64,000 bases of DNA from Achromobacter sp. Root83 (GCF_001428845.1 NZ_LMIU01000025.1:63435-127434), one strand, 5' to 3'; positions 34,635-43,774 are shown, numbered from the stretch's first letter. A program made the numbers and translations. Notes: generated by a model from the letters alone, not told the origin.

Positions 34635-34768
34635 GCAAACACCAATAGTCCCGGAACGGAAGCTTGCGTCTAATCCAGTCCGGGACGCGGCCGCCGCGCC
34701 CGCCTGGCCGGAACGGGCAACAGACCCGCCCGTGCCTATGCTTTCCATAACGCGATCAAGGGGAACCC

Positions 34769-35743
34769 ATGAAATTTCGTCTCATCCGGACGCTGGCAGG
34801 CGCCGCCGCGATGGCCTTTGCCGCCCAGGCCGGCGCCCAGGCCACCGACTGGCCGCAGCATCCCGTGCGCATCGTCGTGCCCTTCCAGGCAGGCTCCGCC
34901 ACGGACCTGATCTCGCGCCAGCTCGGCGCCGCGCTGTCCACCGAACTGGGCCAGCCCTTCGTCATCGAGGCCCGTCCCGGCGCCGCGGCAGCCATCGGCA
35001 GCGCCTCCGTTGCCCGGTCCGCCCCCGACGGCTACACGTTGCTGATGGGCGGCCCGGCCGCCGTCGTCACCAACCGCTTCCTGCAAAAGCGCCTGGCCTA
35101 TGATCCCGACGCGTTCGCGCTGGTGTCCATGGTGGCCTACACGCCCAACATCCTGCTGGCCAATCCGTCGCAGCCGTTCAAGACCCTGCCGGAAATGGTG
35201 GCCTACGCCCGCGCCAATCCGGGCAAGCTGACCTATGCCTCGTTCGGCACGGGCACGACGTCCCACATGGCTGGCGAAATGCTCAAGTCCATCGCCAAGA
35301 TCGACATCCTGCATGTGCCGTACAAGGGCGCGGGCGAAGCCATTCCCGCCCTGCTGAGCGGCCAGGTGTCGATGTACTTCGACACCATCATGACCGGCCT
35401 GCCCCAGGCCAAGAGCGGCGCGCTGCTGGCGCTGGGCATGTCCAATTCGCAGCGTTCTGCGCTGGCCCCGGACATTCCCACCATCGCCGAACAAGGCTAC
35501 TCGGGCTACGACATTGCCCCGTGGTACGGCCTGGTCGCCCCGGAAGGCACGCCCGCTCCGATCCTCGATAAGCTCAACAAAGCCGTCAACAAAGTGCTGG
35601 CCGATCCCGCATTGCGCGGTAAGCTCGCCGAAGCCGGCGCCGAGCCGCGCGGCGGCAGCCGCGAGGAATTCGCCGCCTTCATCAAGGCCGAGATTCCCCG
35701 CACCAAGCAGCTGATCGACCAAGCCGGCATCACCCCGCAGTAA
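34769..35743 (+). CDS. Bug family periplasmic substrate-binding protein
   Basis: 324 residues with signal peptide (cleavage after AQAGAQA). WPQHPVRIVVPFQAGSATD and EARPGAAAAIGSASV are the two carboxylate-loop signatures, and HVPYKGAGEAIPALLSGQVS the hinge-lobe motif. AAGGGG lies six bases before the ATG. Start of an operon with the gamma-glutamyltransferase-like gene (24-base gap), under probable control of the divergent GntR protein. The likely ligand is a gamma-glutamyl, amide or carboxylate compound processed by that hydrolase; this is inference from the gene order. Confidence 0.92.
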   Translation: MKFRLIRTLAGAAAMAFAAQAGAQATDWPQHPVRIVVPFQAGSATDLISRQLGAALSTELGQPFVIEARPGAAAAIGSASVARSAPDGYTLLMGGPAAVVTNRFLQKRLAYDPDAFALVSMVAYTPNILLANPSQPFKTLPEMVAYARANPGKLTYASFGTGTTSHMAGEMLKSIAKIDILHVPYKGAGEAIPALLSGQVSMYFDTIMTGLPQAKSGALLALGMSNSQRSALAPDIPTIAEQGYSGYDIAPWYGLVAPEGTPAPILDKLNKAVNKVLADPALRGKLAEAGAEPRGGSREEFAAFIKAEIPRTKQLIDQAGITPQ

Positions 35744-35767
35744 TTTTCCATACGAGTTCCAGCATCC

Positions 35768-37363
35768 ATGTCCTCCCCCTTCGATTGGTCTTTTCCGTAC
35801 GCTTCCCGAAAAATGCCGGTCCTGGCCGCCAACGCGGTCGCGACCAGCCAGCCGTTGGCTGCGCAGGCGGGACTACGCATGCTGCTGGCCGGTGGCAATG
35901 CCGTTGACAGCGCCATTGCCACCGCGATTGCCCTGACCGTCGTCGAACCCGTCATGAACGGGATCGGCGGCGACATGTTCGCGCTGATCTGGCACGACGG
36001 CCAACTGTATGGCCTGAACTCCAGCGGCTGCGCCCCGGCCGCATGGACGCCGGAATACTTCAATGGGCGCGATGCCATGCCGGGCACCGGCTGGGGTACG
36101 GTCACCGTGCCGGGCCAGGTCGCCGGCTGGAAGGCCCTGTCCGAACGCTTCGGCAAGCTGCCTTTCGCCAAGCTGTTCGAACCCGCCATTGCCTACGCCG
36201 AAGACGGCTTCGCGGTGTCGCCCACCATTGCCCGCCAATGGGCCACGCAGGCGCCCAAGCTGGCGGCGGAACACGGCTTTGCCGACGCCTTCCTGCCGCA
36301 AGGCCGCGCGCCGCAAGCCGGCGAATGGTGGCGCTTTCCGGACCAGGCCAAGACGCTGCGCGAGATCGCCGAAACCGGCGGCGAAAGCTTCTACCGCGGT
36401 GAACTCGCCAGGAAGATCACCGACTTCGCCAGCCAGACGGGCGGCGCGCTCAGCGCCGTCGATCTGGCCGAACACCAGGCCGAATGGGTCACGCCCATTT
36501 CCCAGTCGTTCCGCGACTACGAGCTGCACGAGATCCCGCCGAACGGCCAGGGCATCTCGGCGCTGATGGCGCTGGGCATGCTCGAACAATTCGACCTGGA
36601 AGGCATGGGCCGCGACAGCGCCGACTACTACCACGTCAGCATCGAAGCCATGAAGCTGGCGTTTGCGGACCTGCACCATCACGTCGCCGACCCGCGCCAT
36701 ATGCGCACCGACGCGCGTGCGCTGCTGGACCGCGCCTATCTGGCCGAGCGCGCACGCCTGATCTCCATGGACCGCGCCAGCGTTCCCACGGCCGGCACGC
36801 CCGCCACCGGCGGCACGGTCTACCTGACCGCGGCCGACGCCGGCGGCACGATGGTGTCCTTCATCCAGTCCAACTACCACGGCTTTGGGTCCGGCGTGGT
36901 CGTGCCCGGCACCGGCATCAGCCTGCACAACCGCGGCCTGAACTTCGTGCTCAAGCCCGGCCACGCCAACCAGGTCGCGCCGCGCAAGAAGCCCATGCAC
37001 ACCATCATCCCCGCGTTCGTGACGCGCGGCGGCCAGCCGGTCATGTCCTTCGGCGTGATGGGCGGATCCATGCAGGCCCAAGGCCATCTTCAGATGGTCA
37101 CGCGCCTGGCCGCGTTCGGCCAGAATCCGCAGGCCATGAGCGATGCGCCGCGCTTCCGCGTGGAAAACGGTCCGGTGGTCAATGTGGAATCGCACCTGCC
37201 GGCGGATGTGGTCGACACGCTGCGCGCACGCGGCCACAACGTGGCGGTCGCGCCCGCCGACAGCCTCGAATTCGGTTCGGCACAACTGATCTGCCGCCTG
37301 CCTCAAGGCGGCTACATCGCGGCATCCGATTCGCGCCGGGACGGCCAAGCCGTCGGCTTCTGA
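35768..37363 (+). CDS. gamma-glutamyltransferase family Ntn-hydrolase (YwrD/HpxW-like)
   Basis: 531 residues. MLLAGGNAVDSAIATAIAL and EPVMNGIGGDMFALIW are the family N-terminal signatures; the autoprocessing site that frees the catalytic threonine is expected at TGGTVYLTAADAGG (about residue 355), where T-V-Y-L replaces the T-T-H-x of classical GGT. GFGSGVVVPGTGISLHNRG is the substrate-binding segment. There is no signal peptide, so unlike classical GGT it is probably cytoplasmic, as in the oxamate amidohydrolase/YwrD subgroup. It may hydrolyse an amide or gamma-glutamyl substrate delivered by the neighbouring Bug receptor. Confidence 0.87.
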   Translation: MSSPFDWSFPYASRKMPVLAANAVATSQPLAAQAGLRMLLAGGNAVDSAIATAIALTVVEPVMNGIGGDMFALIWHDGQLYGLNSSGCAPAAWTPEYFNGRDAMPGTGWGTVTVPGQVAGWKALSERFGKLPFAKLFEPAIAYAEDGFAVSPTIARQWATQAPKLAAEHGFADAFLPQGRAPQAGEWWRFPDQAKTLREIAETGGESFYRGELARKITDFASQTGGALSAVDLAEHQAEWVTPISQSFRDYELHEIPPNGQGISALMALGMLEQFDLEGMGRDSADYYHVSIEAMKLAFADLHHHVADPRHMRTDARALLDRAYLAERARLISMDRASVPTAGTPATGGTVYLTAADAGGTMVSFIQSNYHGFGSGVVVPGTGISLHNRGLNFVLKPGHANQVAPRKKPMHTIIPAFVTRGGQPVMSFGVMGGSMQAQGHLQMVTRLAAFGQNPQAMSDAPRFRVENGPVVNVESHLPADVVDTLRARGHNVAVAPADSLEFGSAQLICRLPQGGYIAASDSRRDGQAVGF

Positions 37364-37520
37364 CGCAAAGCGGGGCACGCCGGACTTCCAGCGGAAGTTC
37401 GGCGAAAATCCGGGATGATCTGGCGCGCGCATGCGCGCCGGCTGCAAGCCGCCATGCGCGCCGTCACATCCCTGCAGCGACGCCAGCAGATACTGCCGCG
37501 TTGCCGCACGAAGGACCGAA

Positions 37521-38930
37521 ATGCCCCACCTGGCCCCGCCACCCCCCGGAAAGCGCCACCCCGCCCCACGCATGCCGCCGCGAACCCGTCGGCGCATGCA
37601 CGCCGCCCTGAGCGCCGCCGCCTGCGCCCTGGTGCTGGCCCTGGCGCCCCTGTCCGCCGACGCCGCCCTGCCCCTGGCCGTCGACGGCCAGCCCCTGCCA
37701 TCGCTTGCGCCCATGCTCGAACGCGTTACGCCGGCCGTCGTCAACATCTCGTCGCAGGCGGACCCGCGGCAGGCGCCGGGCACGAGCCGGATGCAGTCGC
37801 CGGAAACCGTCCGGCAGAACGTGGGCTCGGGTGTCATCGTGGACGCCAGCCAGGGCAATATCCTCACCAACCACCATGTGGTGCGCGGCGCCACCGCCAT
37901 ACGCGTGTCCCTGCAGGACGGACGCGCCTTCAATGCCACCGTCGTGGGCAGCGACCCCGACACCGACCTGGCGGTGCTGCGCATTCCGGCCCAGAACCTG
38001 CAAGCGCTGTCGCTGTCGGATTCCAGCGATCTGCGCGTGGGCGACTTCGTCGTGGCCATCGGCGACCCCTACGGACTGGGCCAATCCGCCTCGTCCGGCA
38101 TCGTGTCCGCCCTGGACCGCTCCAGCCTGCGCGCCGCCGGTTATCAGAACTTCATCCAGACCGACGCCTCCATCAACCCCGGCAACTCGGGCGGCGCGCT
38201 GGTGAACCTGAACGGCGAGCTGGTGGGCATCAACACCATGATCTACACGCCATCCGGTGGCAACGTGGGCATCGGCTTCGCCATTCCCTCCAACCTTGCC
38301 GGCGAGGTCATGCGGCAATTGCTGCAGCACGGACAGGTGCAACGCGGCGGCCTGGGCCTGGACACCCTGGACATCACGCCGCGCAATGCGCGCCAATTGG
38401 GCCTGGCGCCGGGATCGACGGGCATCGTGGTGGCGCGCGTGGCGGATGGCTCGCCCGCCCAGAAGGCCGGCGTGCAGGCCCGCGACCAGATCCTGTCGAT
38501 GGACGGCAAGGCGCTGAGCACCAGCGCGCAGCTGCGCAATGCCGAAGGCCTGCTGCCGGTGGGCCAGCAGGTGCGCCTGACCTTGCGCCGGGCCGGCGCC
38601 ACCTCGGAAGTCCTGCTGCGCATCGAACCGGAACAGAACGAACGCTTCCATGCGGGCTCCCTGGATGCGCGCCTGGCGGGCGTGGAGTTCTCGGAGGTCG
38701 GGCGCGCGCAGCGCCTGCAGGGCAACGACGGCGCGGCCGTCAGCGCCACCTTTCCCGATCGCGGGCCCGTGGCCGCACGCCTGCAGCGCGGCGACATCGT
38801 CATCGGCGTGAACCGGCGACCCGTCAGCAAGCTGGCCGACCTGCGCGACCTTCTGGCCGGCGCGGCCTCGCAGCCGCTGGTGCTGACCCTGTTGCGCGGC
38901 CGGGCCGCCTACACCTTGCAGGTCAACTGA
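37521..38930 (+). CDS. HtrA/DegQ-type periplasmic serine protease
   Basis: 469 residues. After a basic start comes a signal segment (ALSAAACALVLALAPLSADA). The trypsin-like domain has the triad His in TNHHVVRG, Asp in DPDTDLAVLRI and Ser in NPGNSGGALVNL. Two PDZ domains follow (about residues 275-365 and 380-469), as in DegP/DegQ. It degrades misfolded envelope proteins. AAGGA precedes ATG 37521; a second ATG 26 codons on is also possible. The region DRSSLRAAGYQNFIQTD lacks a long LA loop, favouring DegQ/DegS-like over DegP. Gene order here gives no functional link to the catabolic neighbours. Confidence 0.9.
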   Translation: MPHLAPPPPGKRHPAPRMPPRTRRRMHAALSAAACALVLALAPLSADAALPLAVDGQPLPSLAPMLERVTPAVVNISSQADPRQAPGTSRMQSPETVRQNVGSGVIVDASQGNILTNHHVVRGATAIRVSLQDGRAFNATVVGSDPDTDLAVLRIPAQNLQALSLSDSSDLRVGDFVVAIGDPYGLGQSASSGIVSALDRSSLRAAGYQNFIQTDASINPGNSGGALVNLNGELVGINTMIYTPSGGNVGIGFAIPSNLAGEVMRQLLQHGQVQRGGLGLDTLDITPRNARQLGLAPGSTGIVVARVADGSPAQKAGVQARDQILSMDGKALSTSAQLRNAEGLLPVGQQVRLTLRRAGATSEVLLRIEPEQNERFHAGSLDARLAGVEFSEVGRAQRLQGNDGAAVSATFPDRGPVAARLQRGDIVIGVNRRPVSKLADLRDLLAGAASQPLVLTLLRGRAAYTLQVN

Positions 38931-38986
38931 GGCGGCGCGTGCAGCTACACTGAGGCGGGACCCTGCAACGCAGTACCGGAGGCAAT

Positions 38987-40012
38987 GTGAACAGCAACGA
39001 CAGGATCAATCTTTCGATCGACCAGGTCTACAACCTGTCCGTCGACGTGTTGAGCAGGAACGGCTTTTCAGCGCCGCACGCGGCCGTTATCGCGAAGGCG
39101 ATCACCGCCGGGCAACGCGATGACTGCCAGTCGCACGGCATGTACCGCCTGATCGCATGCGTGCAGACCATGCAGGCCGGCCTGGTGGACCCCGCCGCGC
39201 TGCCGGCGCTGACGCACCCCGCGCCCGCCGTGGTGCAGGTCGATGCCGGGCGGGCCTACTCGCTGCTCGCGTTCGAAGAAGGCCTGCCCCATCTGGCGGA
39301 AAAGGCCAAGCGCAATGGCGTGGCCGTGCTGGCCATCAATAACTGTTTCCACTTCTCGGCGCTGTGGCCCGAGGTCGAGGCCATCGCCGCCCACGACCTG
39401 GCCGGCATGGCCATGACGATCAGCCATAGCTGGGTTGCCCCCGCCGGCGGCACCCGGCCCGTGTTCGGCACCAACCCGTTTGCCTTTGCGTGGCCCCGTC
39501 CGGGCGCCTACCCCTATGTCTTCGACTTCGCCACCAGCATGGTGGCGCGCGGAGAAATCGAGCTGCACCGGCGCACGGGCAGGTCCATCCCGGAAGGCTG
39601 GGCCATCGACCGCGACGGCCAGCCCACCACCGACGCGGCGGCCGCGATGGACGGCGCCATGCTTACCTTTGGCTCGTACAAGGGCTCGGCGCTGTCGACC
39701 ATGATCGAATTGCTGGCCGGCCCGCTGATCGGCGACTGGACCAGCCTGCAGTCGCAGGCCTTCGACGCGGGCGCGGGCGGCACCCCGCTGCACGGCGAGC
39801 TCGTGATCGCGCTGGACCCCGCCATCCTCGGGCGCGGCCAGCTGGCCGCGAACCTGGGCGGCGCGGAAGCCATGCTGGACGCGATCAGCGGCCAGGGCGC
39901 GCGCCTGCCGTCCGAGCGCCGCTTCAAGGCCCGCGCCCAGAGCGAACAGGAAGGCGTCTGGGTCAATCGCGCGCTGTACGAAGAAGTGAAGAACCTGGGC
40001 ATGCAATCTTGA
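38987..40012 (+). CDS. Ldh family (malate/L-lactate-type) NAD(P)-dependent oxidoreductase
   Basis: 341 residues from a GTG start after GGAGG. DDCQSHGMYRL is the N-terminal family motif, with the catalytic His in NNCFHFSALW and the nucleotide-binding region GTNPFAFAWPRPG; the family has a fold unlike classical malate dehydrogenase. Members reduce 2-oxoacids or cyclic imines (malate, ureidoglycolate, 2,3-diketogulonate, delta-1-piperideine-2-carboxylate). The exact substrate cannot be read from this sequence. It starts 56 bases after the HtrA-type gene and is followed by a DUF3455 gene 11 bases later. Confidence 0.87.
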   Translation: MNSNDRINLSIDQVYNLSVDVLSRNGFSAPHAAVIAKAITAGQRDDCQSHGMYRLIACVQTMQAGLVDPAALPALTHPAPAVVQVDAGRAYSLLAFEEGLPHLAEKAKRNGVAVLAINNCFHFSALWPEVEAIAAHDLAGMAMTISHSWVAPAGGTRPVFGTNPFAFAWPRPGAYPYVFDFATSMVARGEIELHRRTGRSIPEGWAIDRDGQPTTDAAAAMDGAMLTFGSYKGSALSTMIELLAGPLIGDWTSLQSQAFDAGAGGTPLHGELVIALDPAILGRGQLAANLGGAEAMLDAISGQGARLPSERRFKARAQSEQEGVWVNRALYEEVKNLGMQS

Positions 40013-40023
40013 AAGGAGCTCGC

Positions 40024-40572
40024 ATGAAAATCACCTCGATGCACCTGCGTTCGCACCTACCCGGCCTGCTGCTGGCGGGATGCCTGGCGGCAACCGTGGC
40101 AAGCGCCGCGGCCCAGGACAAAATCCCGCAGATCATGCAGGTGCCCGCCGACAACGCCGTGGCCTGGCAGGCCCCAGCTGAAGGCGTTATCACCTATGAA
40201 TGCCGGATGACGCAGACGGATGGCGCCAGGCCAGCCTGGGTCATCGCCGGCGCCACAGCCACGCTGGGCGCGGGCCAATCCGGCCAGACCGGCACCTACA
40301 AAAGCCCTCCGGAAACCTGGCGGGCATCCGATGGATCGACATTGACCGGGATGGAAATGGTGCGCGCCTACTCAGGGCCGGACCGCCTGCATGACCAGCT
40401 CGTGCTGGCCAATCCGTCCTCGGGCGTGGGCGTGCTGACCGGCGTCACCTACATCCAGCGCATCGTCAAGGCGGGCGGCGGCGCCCCGCAAGCCCCCTGC
40501 ACTGCCGCCAGCAAAGGCGAGCGGGAGCCGGTGAAATACCAAGCCGACTACGTGTTCTGGAAACCTAACTGA
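40024..40572 (+). CDS. DUF3455 domain-containing secreted protein
   Basis: 182 residues with a signal peptide (LPGLLLAGCLAATVASAAAQ; the GC in the core is not in a lipobox context, so a soluble export is likelier). The mature protein matches DUF3455: GVITYECRM near the N-terminus, a PPETWRASDGS segment (family W-x-x-DGS), and the C-terminal YQADYVFWKP. Two cysteines (in TYECR and APCTA) probably form a disulfide. Function is unknown. AAGGAG precedes the ATG, and it follows the Ldh gene by 11 bases. Confidence 0.8.
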   Translation: MKITSMHLRSHLPGLLLAGCLAATVASAAAQDKIPQIMQVPADNAVAWQAPAEGVITYECRMTQTDGARPAWVIAGATATLGAGQSGQTGTYKSPPETWRASDGSTLTGMEMVRAYSGPDRLHDQLVLANPSSGVGVLTGVTYIQRIVKAGGGAPQAPCTAASKGEREPVKYQADYVFWKPN

Positions 40573-40617
40573 ATGGCCGGGCAATGCCGGGCAAGCACCG
40601 CCTGGCGGACTGACCCC

Positions 40618-40638
40618 GCCGCCCATCAGACGGGCGGC
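40618..40638. terminator. hairpin between convergent DUF3455 and repeat-protein genes
   Basis: GCCGCCC (40618-40624) pairs with GGGCGGC (40632-40638) across a 7-base loop, midway between two convergent stop codons. No clear T-run. Confidence 0.4.
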
Positions 40639-40655
40639 CCGGACTTGCGCAAGCG

Positions 40656-41396
40656 TCAGGGCGCCGCCGTCATGCCTTGCGTCAGTTCCTTGACCAGCCC
40701 CGCGTGCCGGGCCTGTTCCTGGATCAGGGTGTAGGCCGAGAACGTGACCACCTTCGCACCGGATGCCGCGAACAGCGCGGTCAATACGGCGGGCCGGTCA
40801 GAGAGCTTGCTAGTGGCGTCCAACTGCAAAACCCCCATGCTGCCCACCTTGAACGTGCTTTGCCCGGTCTTCTTGAACGTGGACACGGATTCCTGCTGCT
40901 GCGCTTGAAACCCCGCGGCCATGCTGCCGAGCACGAACGCGTCGTCGTCGCCGAACGTCGATTCCATGGGAACGATGACCACGATGATTGCCTGCTTGGT
41001 ATCGGTGTTCAGATAGATCTTGCCGGTGATGTCCGGCGCGGCGGGATCTGGCGGGAACTCGGTTTCGGTGAATCCCGCAGGGATGGCGACCCGCAGCTTG
41101 CCGTCCAGCACCTGCAATGTCTGCCGCGCCGGTTCCGCGGCGGCGGCACCGGCCGGGGGCACGGCGCGCTGCGCGGGAGCGGTGGGCGCGGGAGCGCTCT
41201 GCGCCGGGGCATTCTGCGCAGGAACATTCTGCGCGGGAGCGGTCTGCGCCGGAGCGTTCTGCGCAGGAGCGTTCTGCGCCGGAGCGTTCTGCTTCGGGGC
41301 CTCCTGCGCCGGAGCGTCCTGCGCCACGGCGGGCTGGCTCGCGGCCAGCGTCATCGTCAGTACCATTCCCGCCAGCAACTGGTTGCGCATGTACAT
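40656..41396 (-). CDS. secreted protein with NAPAQ pentapeptide repeats and a DcrB-like domain
   Basis: 246 residues from ATG 41396 (GGAA four bases upstream; ATGs at 41423, 41417 and 41390 are alternatives). A signal peptide (LLAGMVLTMTLAASQPAVA) is followed by ten tandem pentapeptides of the NAPAQ type, then ~150 residues of globular sequence (LQVLDGKLRVAIPAGFTET, MESTFGDDDAFVLGSMAAGF) that recall DcrB/DUF1795-type periplasmic domains, a weak resemblance. The Pro/Ala/Gln linker probably extends the domain away from a membrane or through the peptidoglycan layer. Convergent with the DUF3455 gene. Confidence 0.65.
   Translation of the reverse strand: MYMRNQLLAGMVLTMTLAASQPAVAQDAPAQEAPKQNAPAQNAPAQNAPAQTAPAQNVPAQNAPAQSAPAPTAPAQRAVPPAGAAAAEPARQTLQVLDGKLRVAIPAGFTETEFPPDPAAPDITGKIYLNTDTKQAIIVVIVPMESTFGDDDAFVLGSMAAGFQAQQQESVSTFKKTGQSTFKVGSMGVLQLDATSKLSDRPAVLTALFAASGAKVVTFSAYTLIQEQARHAGLVKELTQGMTAAP
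41169..41318 (-). repeat. ten tandem 15-bp units encoding NAPAQ-type pentapeptides
   Basis: Within the gene above, codons for DAPAQ, EAPKQ, NAPAQ (three in a row), TAPAQ, NVPAQ, NAPAQ, SAPAP and TAPAQ follow without interruption. The DNA units are similar but not identical (GCGTTCTGCGC plus GGAGC on the plus strand), so copy number could change by slippage or recombination while preserving frame. Confidence 0.9.
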
Positions 41397-41621
41397 AGGG
41401 TTCCGATGAATAGGCATGATCATTCAATACTACAACGCCACGACGGCGCCGCCCTCCAGAACGGACAGGGCCCGCGCAACGCATTGCGCGGGCCCTTCAG
41501 TTTGCCATGATCGGAGTTCGGGTGAGCGGACTGGGAGTGGAGCTAGGGAGGTGGCCGATTTTTTCGCGTCTGTGGCCGGGTAAGACGCCCAATCCGCTCA
41601 GTGCAACCGCGGTGCGGGGAG

Positions 41622-41650
41622 CGGGCGGCGCGCACCCTGCGCGCCGCCCG
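41622..41650 (-). terminator. strong hairpin downstream of the porin gene
   Basis: A perfect 13-bp inverted repeat, CGGGCGGCGCGCA (41622-41634) with its complement at 41638-41650, loop of three. It starts 15 bases past the porin stop codon. No T-run is present, so it may act as an mRNA-stabilising or rho-assisted terminator. Confidence 0.6.
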
Positions 41651-41664
41651 TTCACATCAGGCGC

Positions 41665-42771
41665 TTAGAAGCGGTGACGCACGCCCACCATGCCGACGGT
41701 GCTCTTCACGCCGTCGATGAACGCGAAGTCCGTTGCGTACGAACCCAGAGCGTACAGATTGGTGCGCTTGGACAGGTTGTACGTGTAGCCCACGCTGTAC
41801 ACGTTCATGGCGGAATCACCGCCGGTCAGCGCGTTGCTGTCCGGATCGGCGCGCTGCCACGAGGCCATGATGCTGCTGGCGCCCAGCGGCACCGTCAGGC
41901 CGACCAGGTACGAATCAGCCTTGAAGCCGTCGACAGCCGCGTTGGAGCCAAAGCTCTTGGCGGTAGCGGTGCCGCTGCCGAAAGCGTTGATGCTCTGGCC
42001 GGTGAACCAGCCGTCGCGCGTCTGGCCGTAGGCCAGCGCCAGCTTCAGCACTTCAAAGTCATACGCGCCGCCGATGCTCCAGGACTTCGGCGTGGCGTCG
42101 TTGCCCAACTGGTTCGCGGGGTTCAACTGGTCGTACGTCAGGGCCACATTCAGCGGGCCATTCACGTAACGCACGCCGGCCGTGATGGCGCGGGTGTTGT
42201 CGGCGGTGGCGAAACCGGTCTGGGCGGCGGTCGTGTCGGCAACGTTGAACGAGTAACCGATGCCAGCCTGGAAGCCGCCGAAGGACGGGGTCGAGTACTG
42301 GACCATGTTGTCGTAGCGGACGGTGTTCGCGGCGCTGAAGGCCACGCCGACGTTCGCCTGGCCGTAGCTGGCGCCGAACGGATCGATCGCGCCCAGGTAC
42401 TTCGACGCGATGTTGGTCTGGCGGCCGAATTCCAGCAGGCCCCACGAACTGCTCTTCAGGCCGACGGTGGCCTGGCGACCGAACAGGCGGCCGCTCTGGC
42501 CCGACTGGCCGTTGGCGGAATTGAAGCCGCTTTCAAGCGTGAAGACGGCGCTCAAGCCATCGCCCAGGTCTTCCGCACCGCGCAGGCCCCAGCGCGAACC
42601 GCTGGACACGCCGTTGCTCATGCCGACCTTGGACTCGTGGTAGTTGTCGCCCTTGATGCGTTGGTAGCCCAAGCCGGTATCGATCAGGCCGTACAGCGTC
42701 ACCGAGGTTTCCGCCTGCGCGGTGCCAGACAGCGCGGCGAAGAGAGCGGTGACGAACAGAGTCTTTTTCAT
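41665..42771 (-). CDS. Gram-negative outer-membrane porin (Burkholderiales type)
   Basis: 368 residues with signal peptide (KTLFVTALFAALSGTAQA). SVTLYGLIDTGLGYQRIKGD at the mature N-terminus, GSRWGLRGAEDLGDGLSAVFTLESGF and GLKSSSWGLLEFGRQ are the classic neutral/anion-selective porin motifs of Bordetella and Burkholderia, and the terminal phenylalanine (GVRHRF) serves assembly by the BAM complex. A 16-strand trimeric barrel for passive uptake of small hydrophilic solutes is expected. It is a single-gene transcript with a strong hairpin after it. Likely highly expressed, judging from its uniform codon use. Confidence 0.93.
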   Translation of the reverse strand: MKKTLFVTALFAALSGTAQAETSVTLYGLIDTGLGYQRIKGDNYHESKVGMSNGVSSGSRWGLRGAEDLGDGLSAVFTLESGFNSANGQSGQSGRLFGRQATVGLKSSSWGLLEFGRQTNIASKYLGAIDPFGASYGQANVGVAFSAANTVRYDNMVQYSTPSFGGFQAGIGYSFNVADTTAAQTGFATADNTRAITAGVRYVNGPLNVALTYDQLNPANQLGNDATPKSWSIGGAYDFEVLKLALAYGQTRDGWFTGQSINAFGSGTATAKSFGSNAAVDGFKADSYLVGLTVPLGASSIMASWQRADPDSNALTGGDSAMNVYSVGYTYNLSKRTNLYALGSYATDFAFIDGVKSTVGMVGVRHRF

Positions 42772-42955
42772 TACAGATTCCCATTGATTGAACAGACATG
42801 CGCATGTGGCTTGGCACGCATCACAAGCGGCGCACGCGGCGCATGGCAGGAACGGATTCTAGGGACGCAATATGTCAGTTTTCGGGCCAGGCGCGAAATC
42901 GTGTCGCCGCCTGGAAATAAGGGGCCATTTGTGGCGCGTGGCCGACAAAGCGGGG

Positions 42956-42982
42956 AAAAAAATACGCGCCCGAAGGCGCGTA
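42956..42982 (-). terminator. rho-independent terminator of the GntR/UTRA gene
   Basis: TACGCGCC (42963-42970), tetraloop CGAA, GGCGCGTA (42975-42982). On the minus strand it is followed by a run of seven T (42962-42956). It lies ~70 bases past the stop codon of the regulator gene at 43052. Confidence 0.85.
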
Positions 42983-43051
42983 ATTTTGCTGTGCTATCAA
43001 GGAGGGGAAAGACCGGCGCGCAATACGCCGCGTCAAATCGCGCCCGGCGCG

Positions 43052-43774
43052 TCAGTGCTCCCGGATGAGCGTGGTGGAAAATTCGTAGCGGCCCGCCGGA
43101 TGGTGCGAGCACGAGACTTCGACGATCTGGCCCGCCTGATCCTTGTAATGGCGCAAAATGAACAAGCCTGGCGACTCGGGCGCCACTTCAAGTTCGCGCG
43201 CCGCGGCGGCGGGCAATGCGCAAGCGGATATCGTCTGCTCGACCGACGCGATGCGCCGCCCGTAGTGTTCTTCGATCAATTCGGAAACCAGGCGATCCGG
43301 ATGGTCGCGAGCCAGTTTGCGCACGCCTTTGTAATGCGCATCGACATACAGCTCCGTCCACACCACCGGCGGCTGGCCTTCGGCGCCTCGTGTGGACGAA
43401 AACTTCAGCCAACGCGTGCCGGGTCCAACGCCCAGGCGGACCGCGAGCTCGACATCCACCACCACTTCCTGGATCTGCCGGATGCTGCGCGGGGTACGCG
43501 CCGCCAACTGGACCAGGTCTTCCAGTGAACGCAGGGATTGGCTGAAGCCCGACTTGGGCCGGGCCGCCATGACGACCGTGCCGCTGCCGCGGCGACGGGC
43601 GATAAGGCCCAGGTCCTGCAACTGCCGCAGGGCGGCGCGGACGGTATGGCGGCTGGCGTCGAATTCCTCTGCCAGCGCGTTCTCGGCGGGCAGCACGCTA
43701 CCCACGGGATACACATCGCTCGCGATCCGTCGCGCCAGTTCTTCCGAGATGCGGGTGTACAGCGTGATGGACAT
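43052..43774 (-). CDS. GntR family regulator with UTRA domain (HutC subgroup)
   Basis: 240 residues. The winged helix is at residues ~8-72 (YTRISEELARRIASDVYPVG, EFDASRHTVRAALRQLQDLG). The UTRA effector domain spans ~95-235 (WLKFSSTRGAEGQPPVVWTE, ELIEEHYGRRIASVEQTIS). UTRA proteins bind carboxylated or phosphorylated small molecules and release DNA. ATG 43774 is chosen because the domain starts right there; the frame is open further upstream. It is divergent from the lyase - Bug - fumarase operon, and the palindrome TGTACGTACA next to that operon's start is a good operator. Confidence 0.9.
   Translation of the reverse strand: MSITLYTRISEELARRIASDVYPVGSVLPAENALAEEFDASRHTVRAALRQLQDLGLIARRRGSGTVVMAARPKSGFSQSLRSLEDLVQLAARTPRSIRQIQEVVVDVELAVRLGVGPGTRWLKFSSTRGAEGQPPVVWTELYVDAHYKGVRKLARDHPDRLVSELIEEHYGRRIASVEQTISACALPAAAARELEVAPESPGLFILRHYKDQAGQIVEVSCSHHPAGRYEFSTTLIREH

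Noticed and set aside
35873..38059. A 728-codon open frame on the minus strand
   Set aside because: Antisense of the GGT-family and HtrA-type genes; composition-driven and without recognisable motifs.
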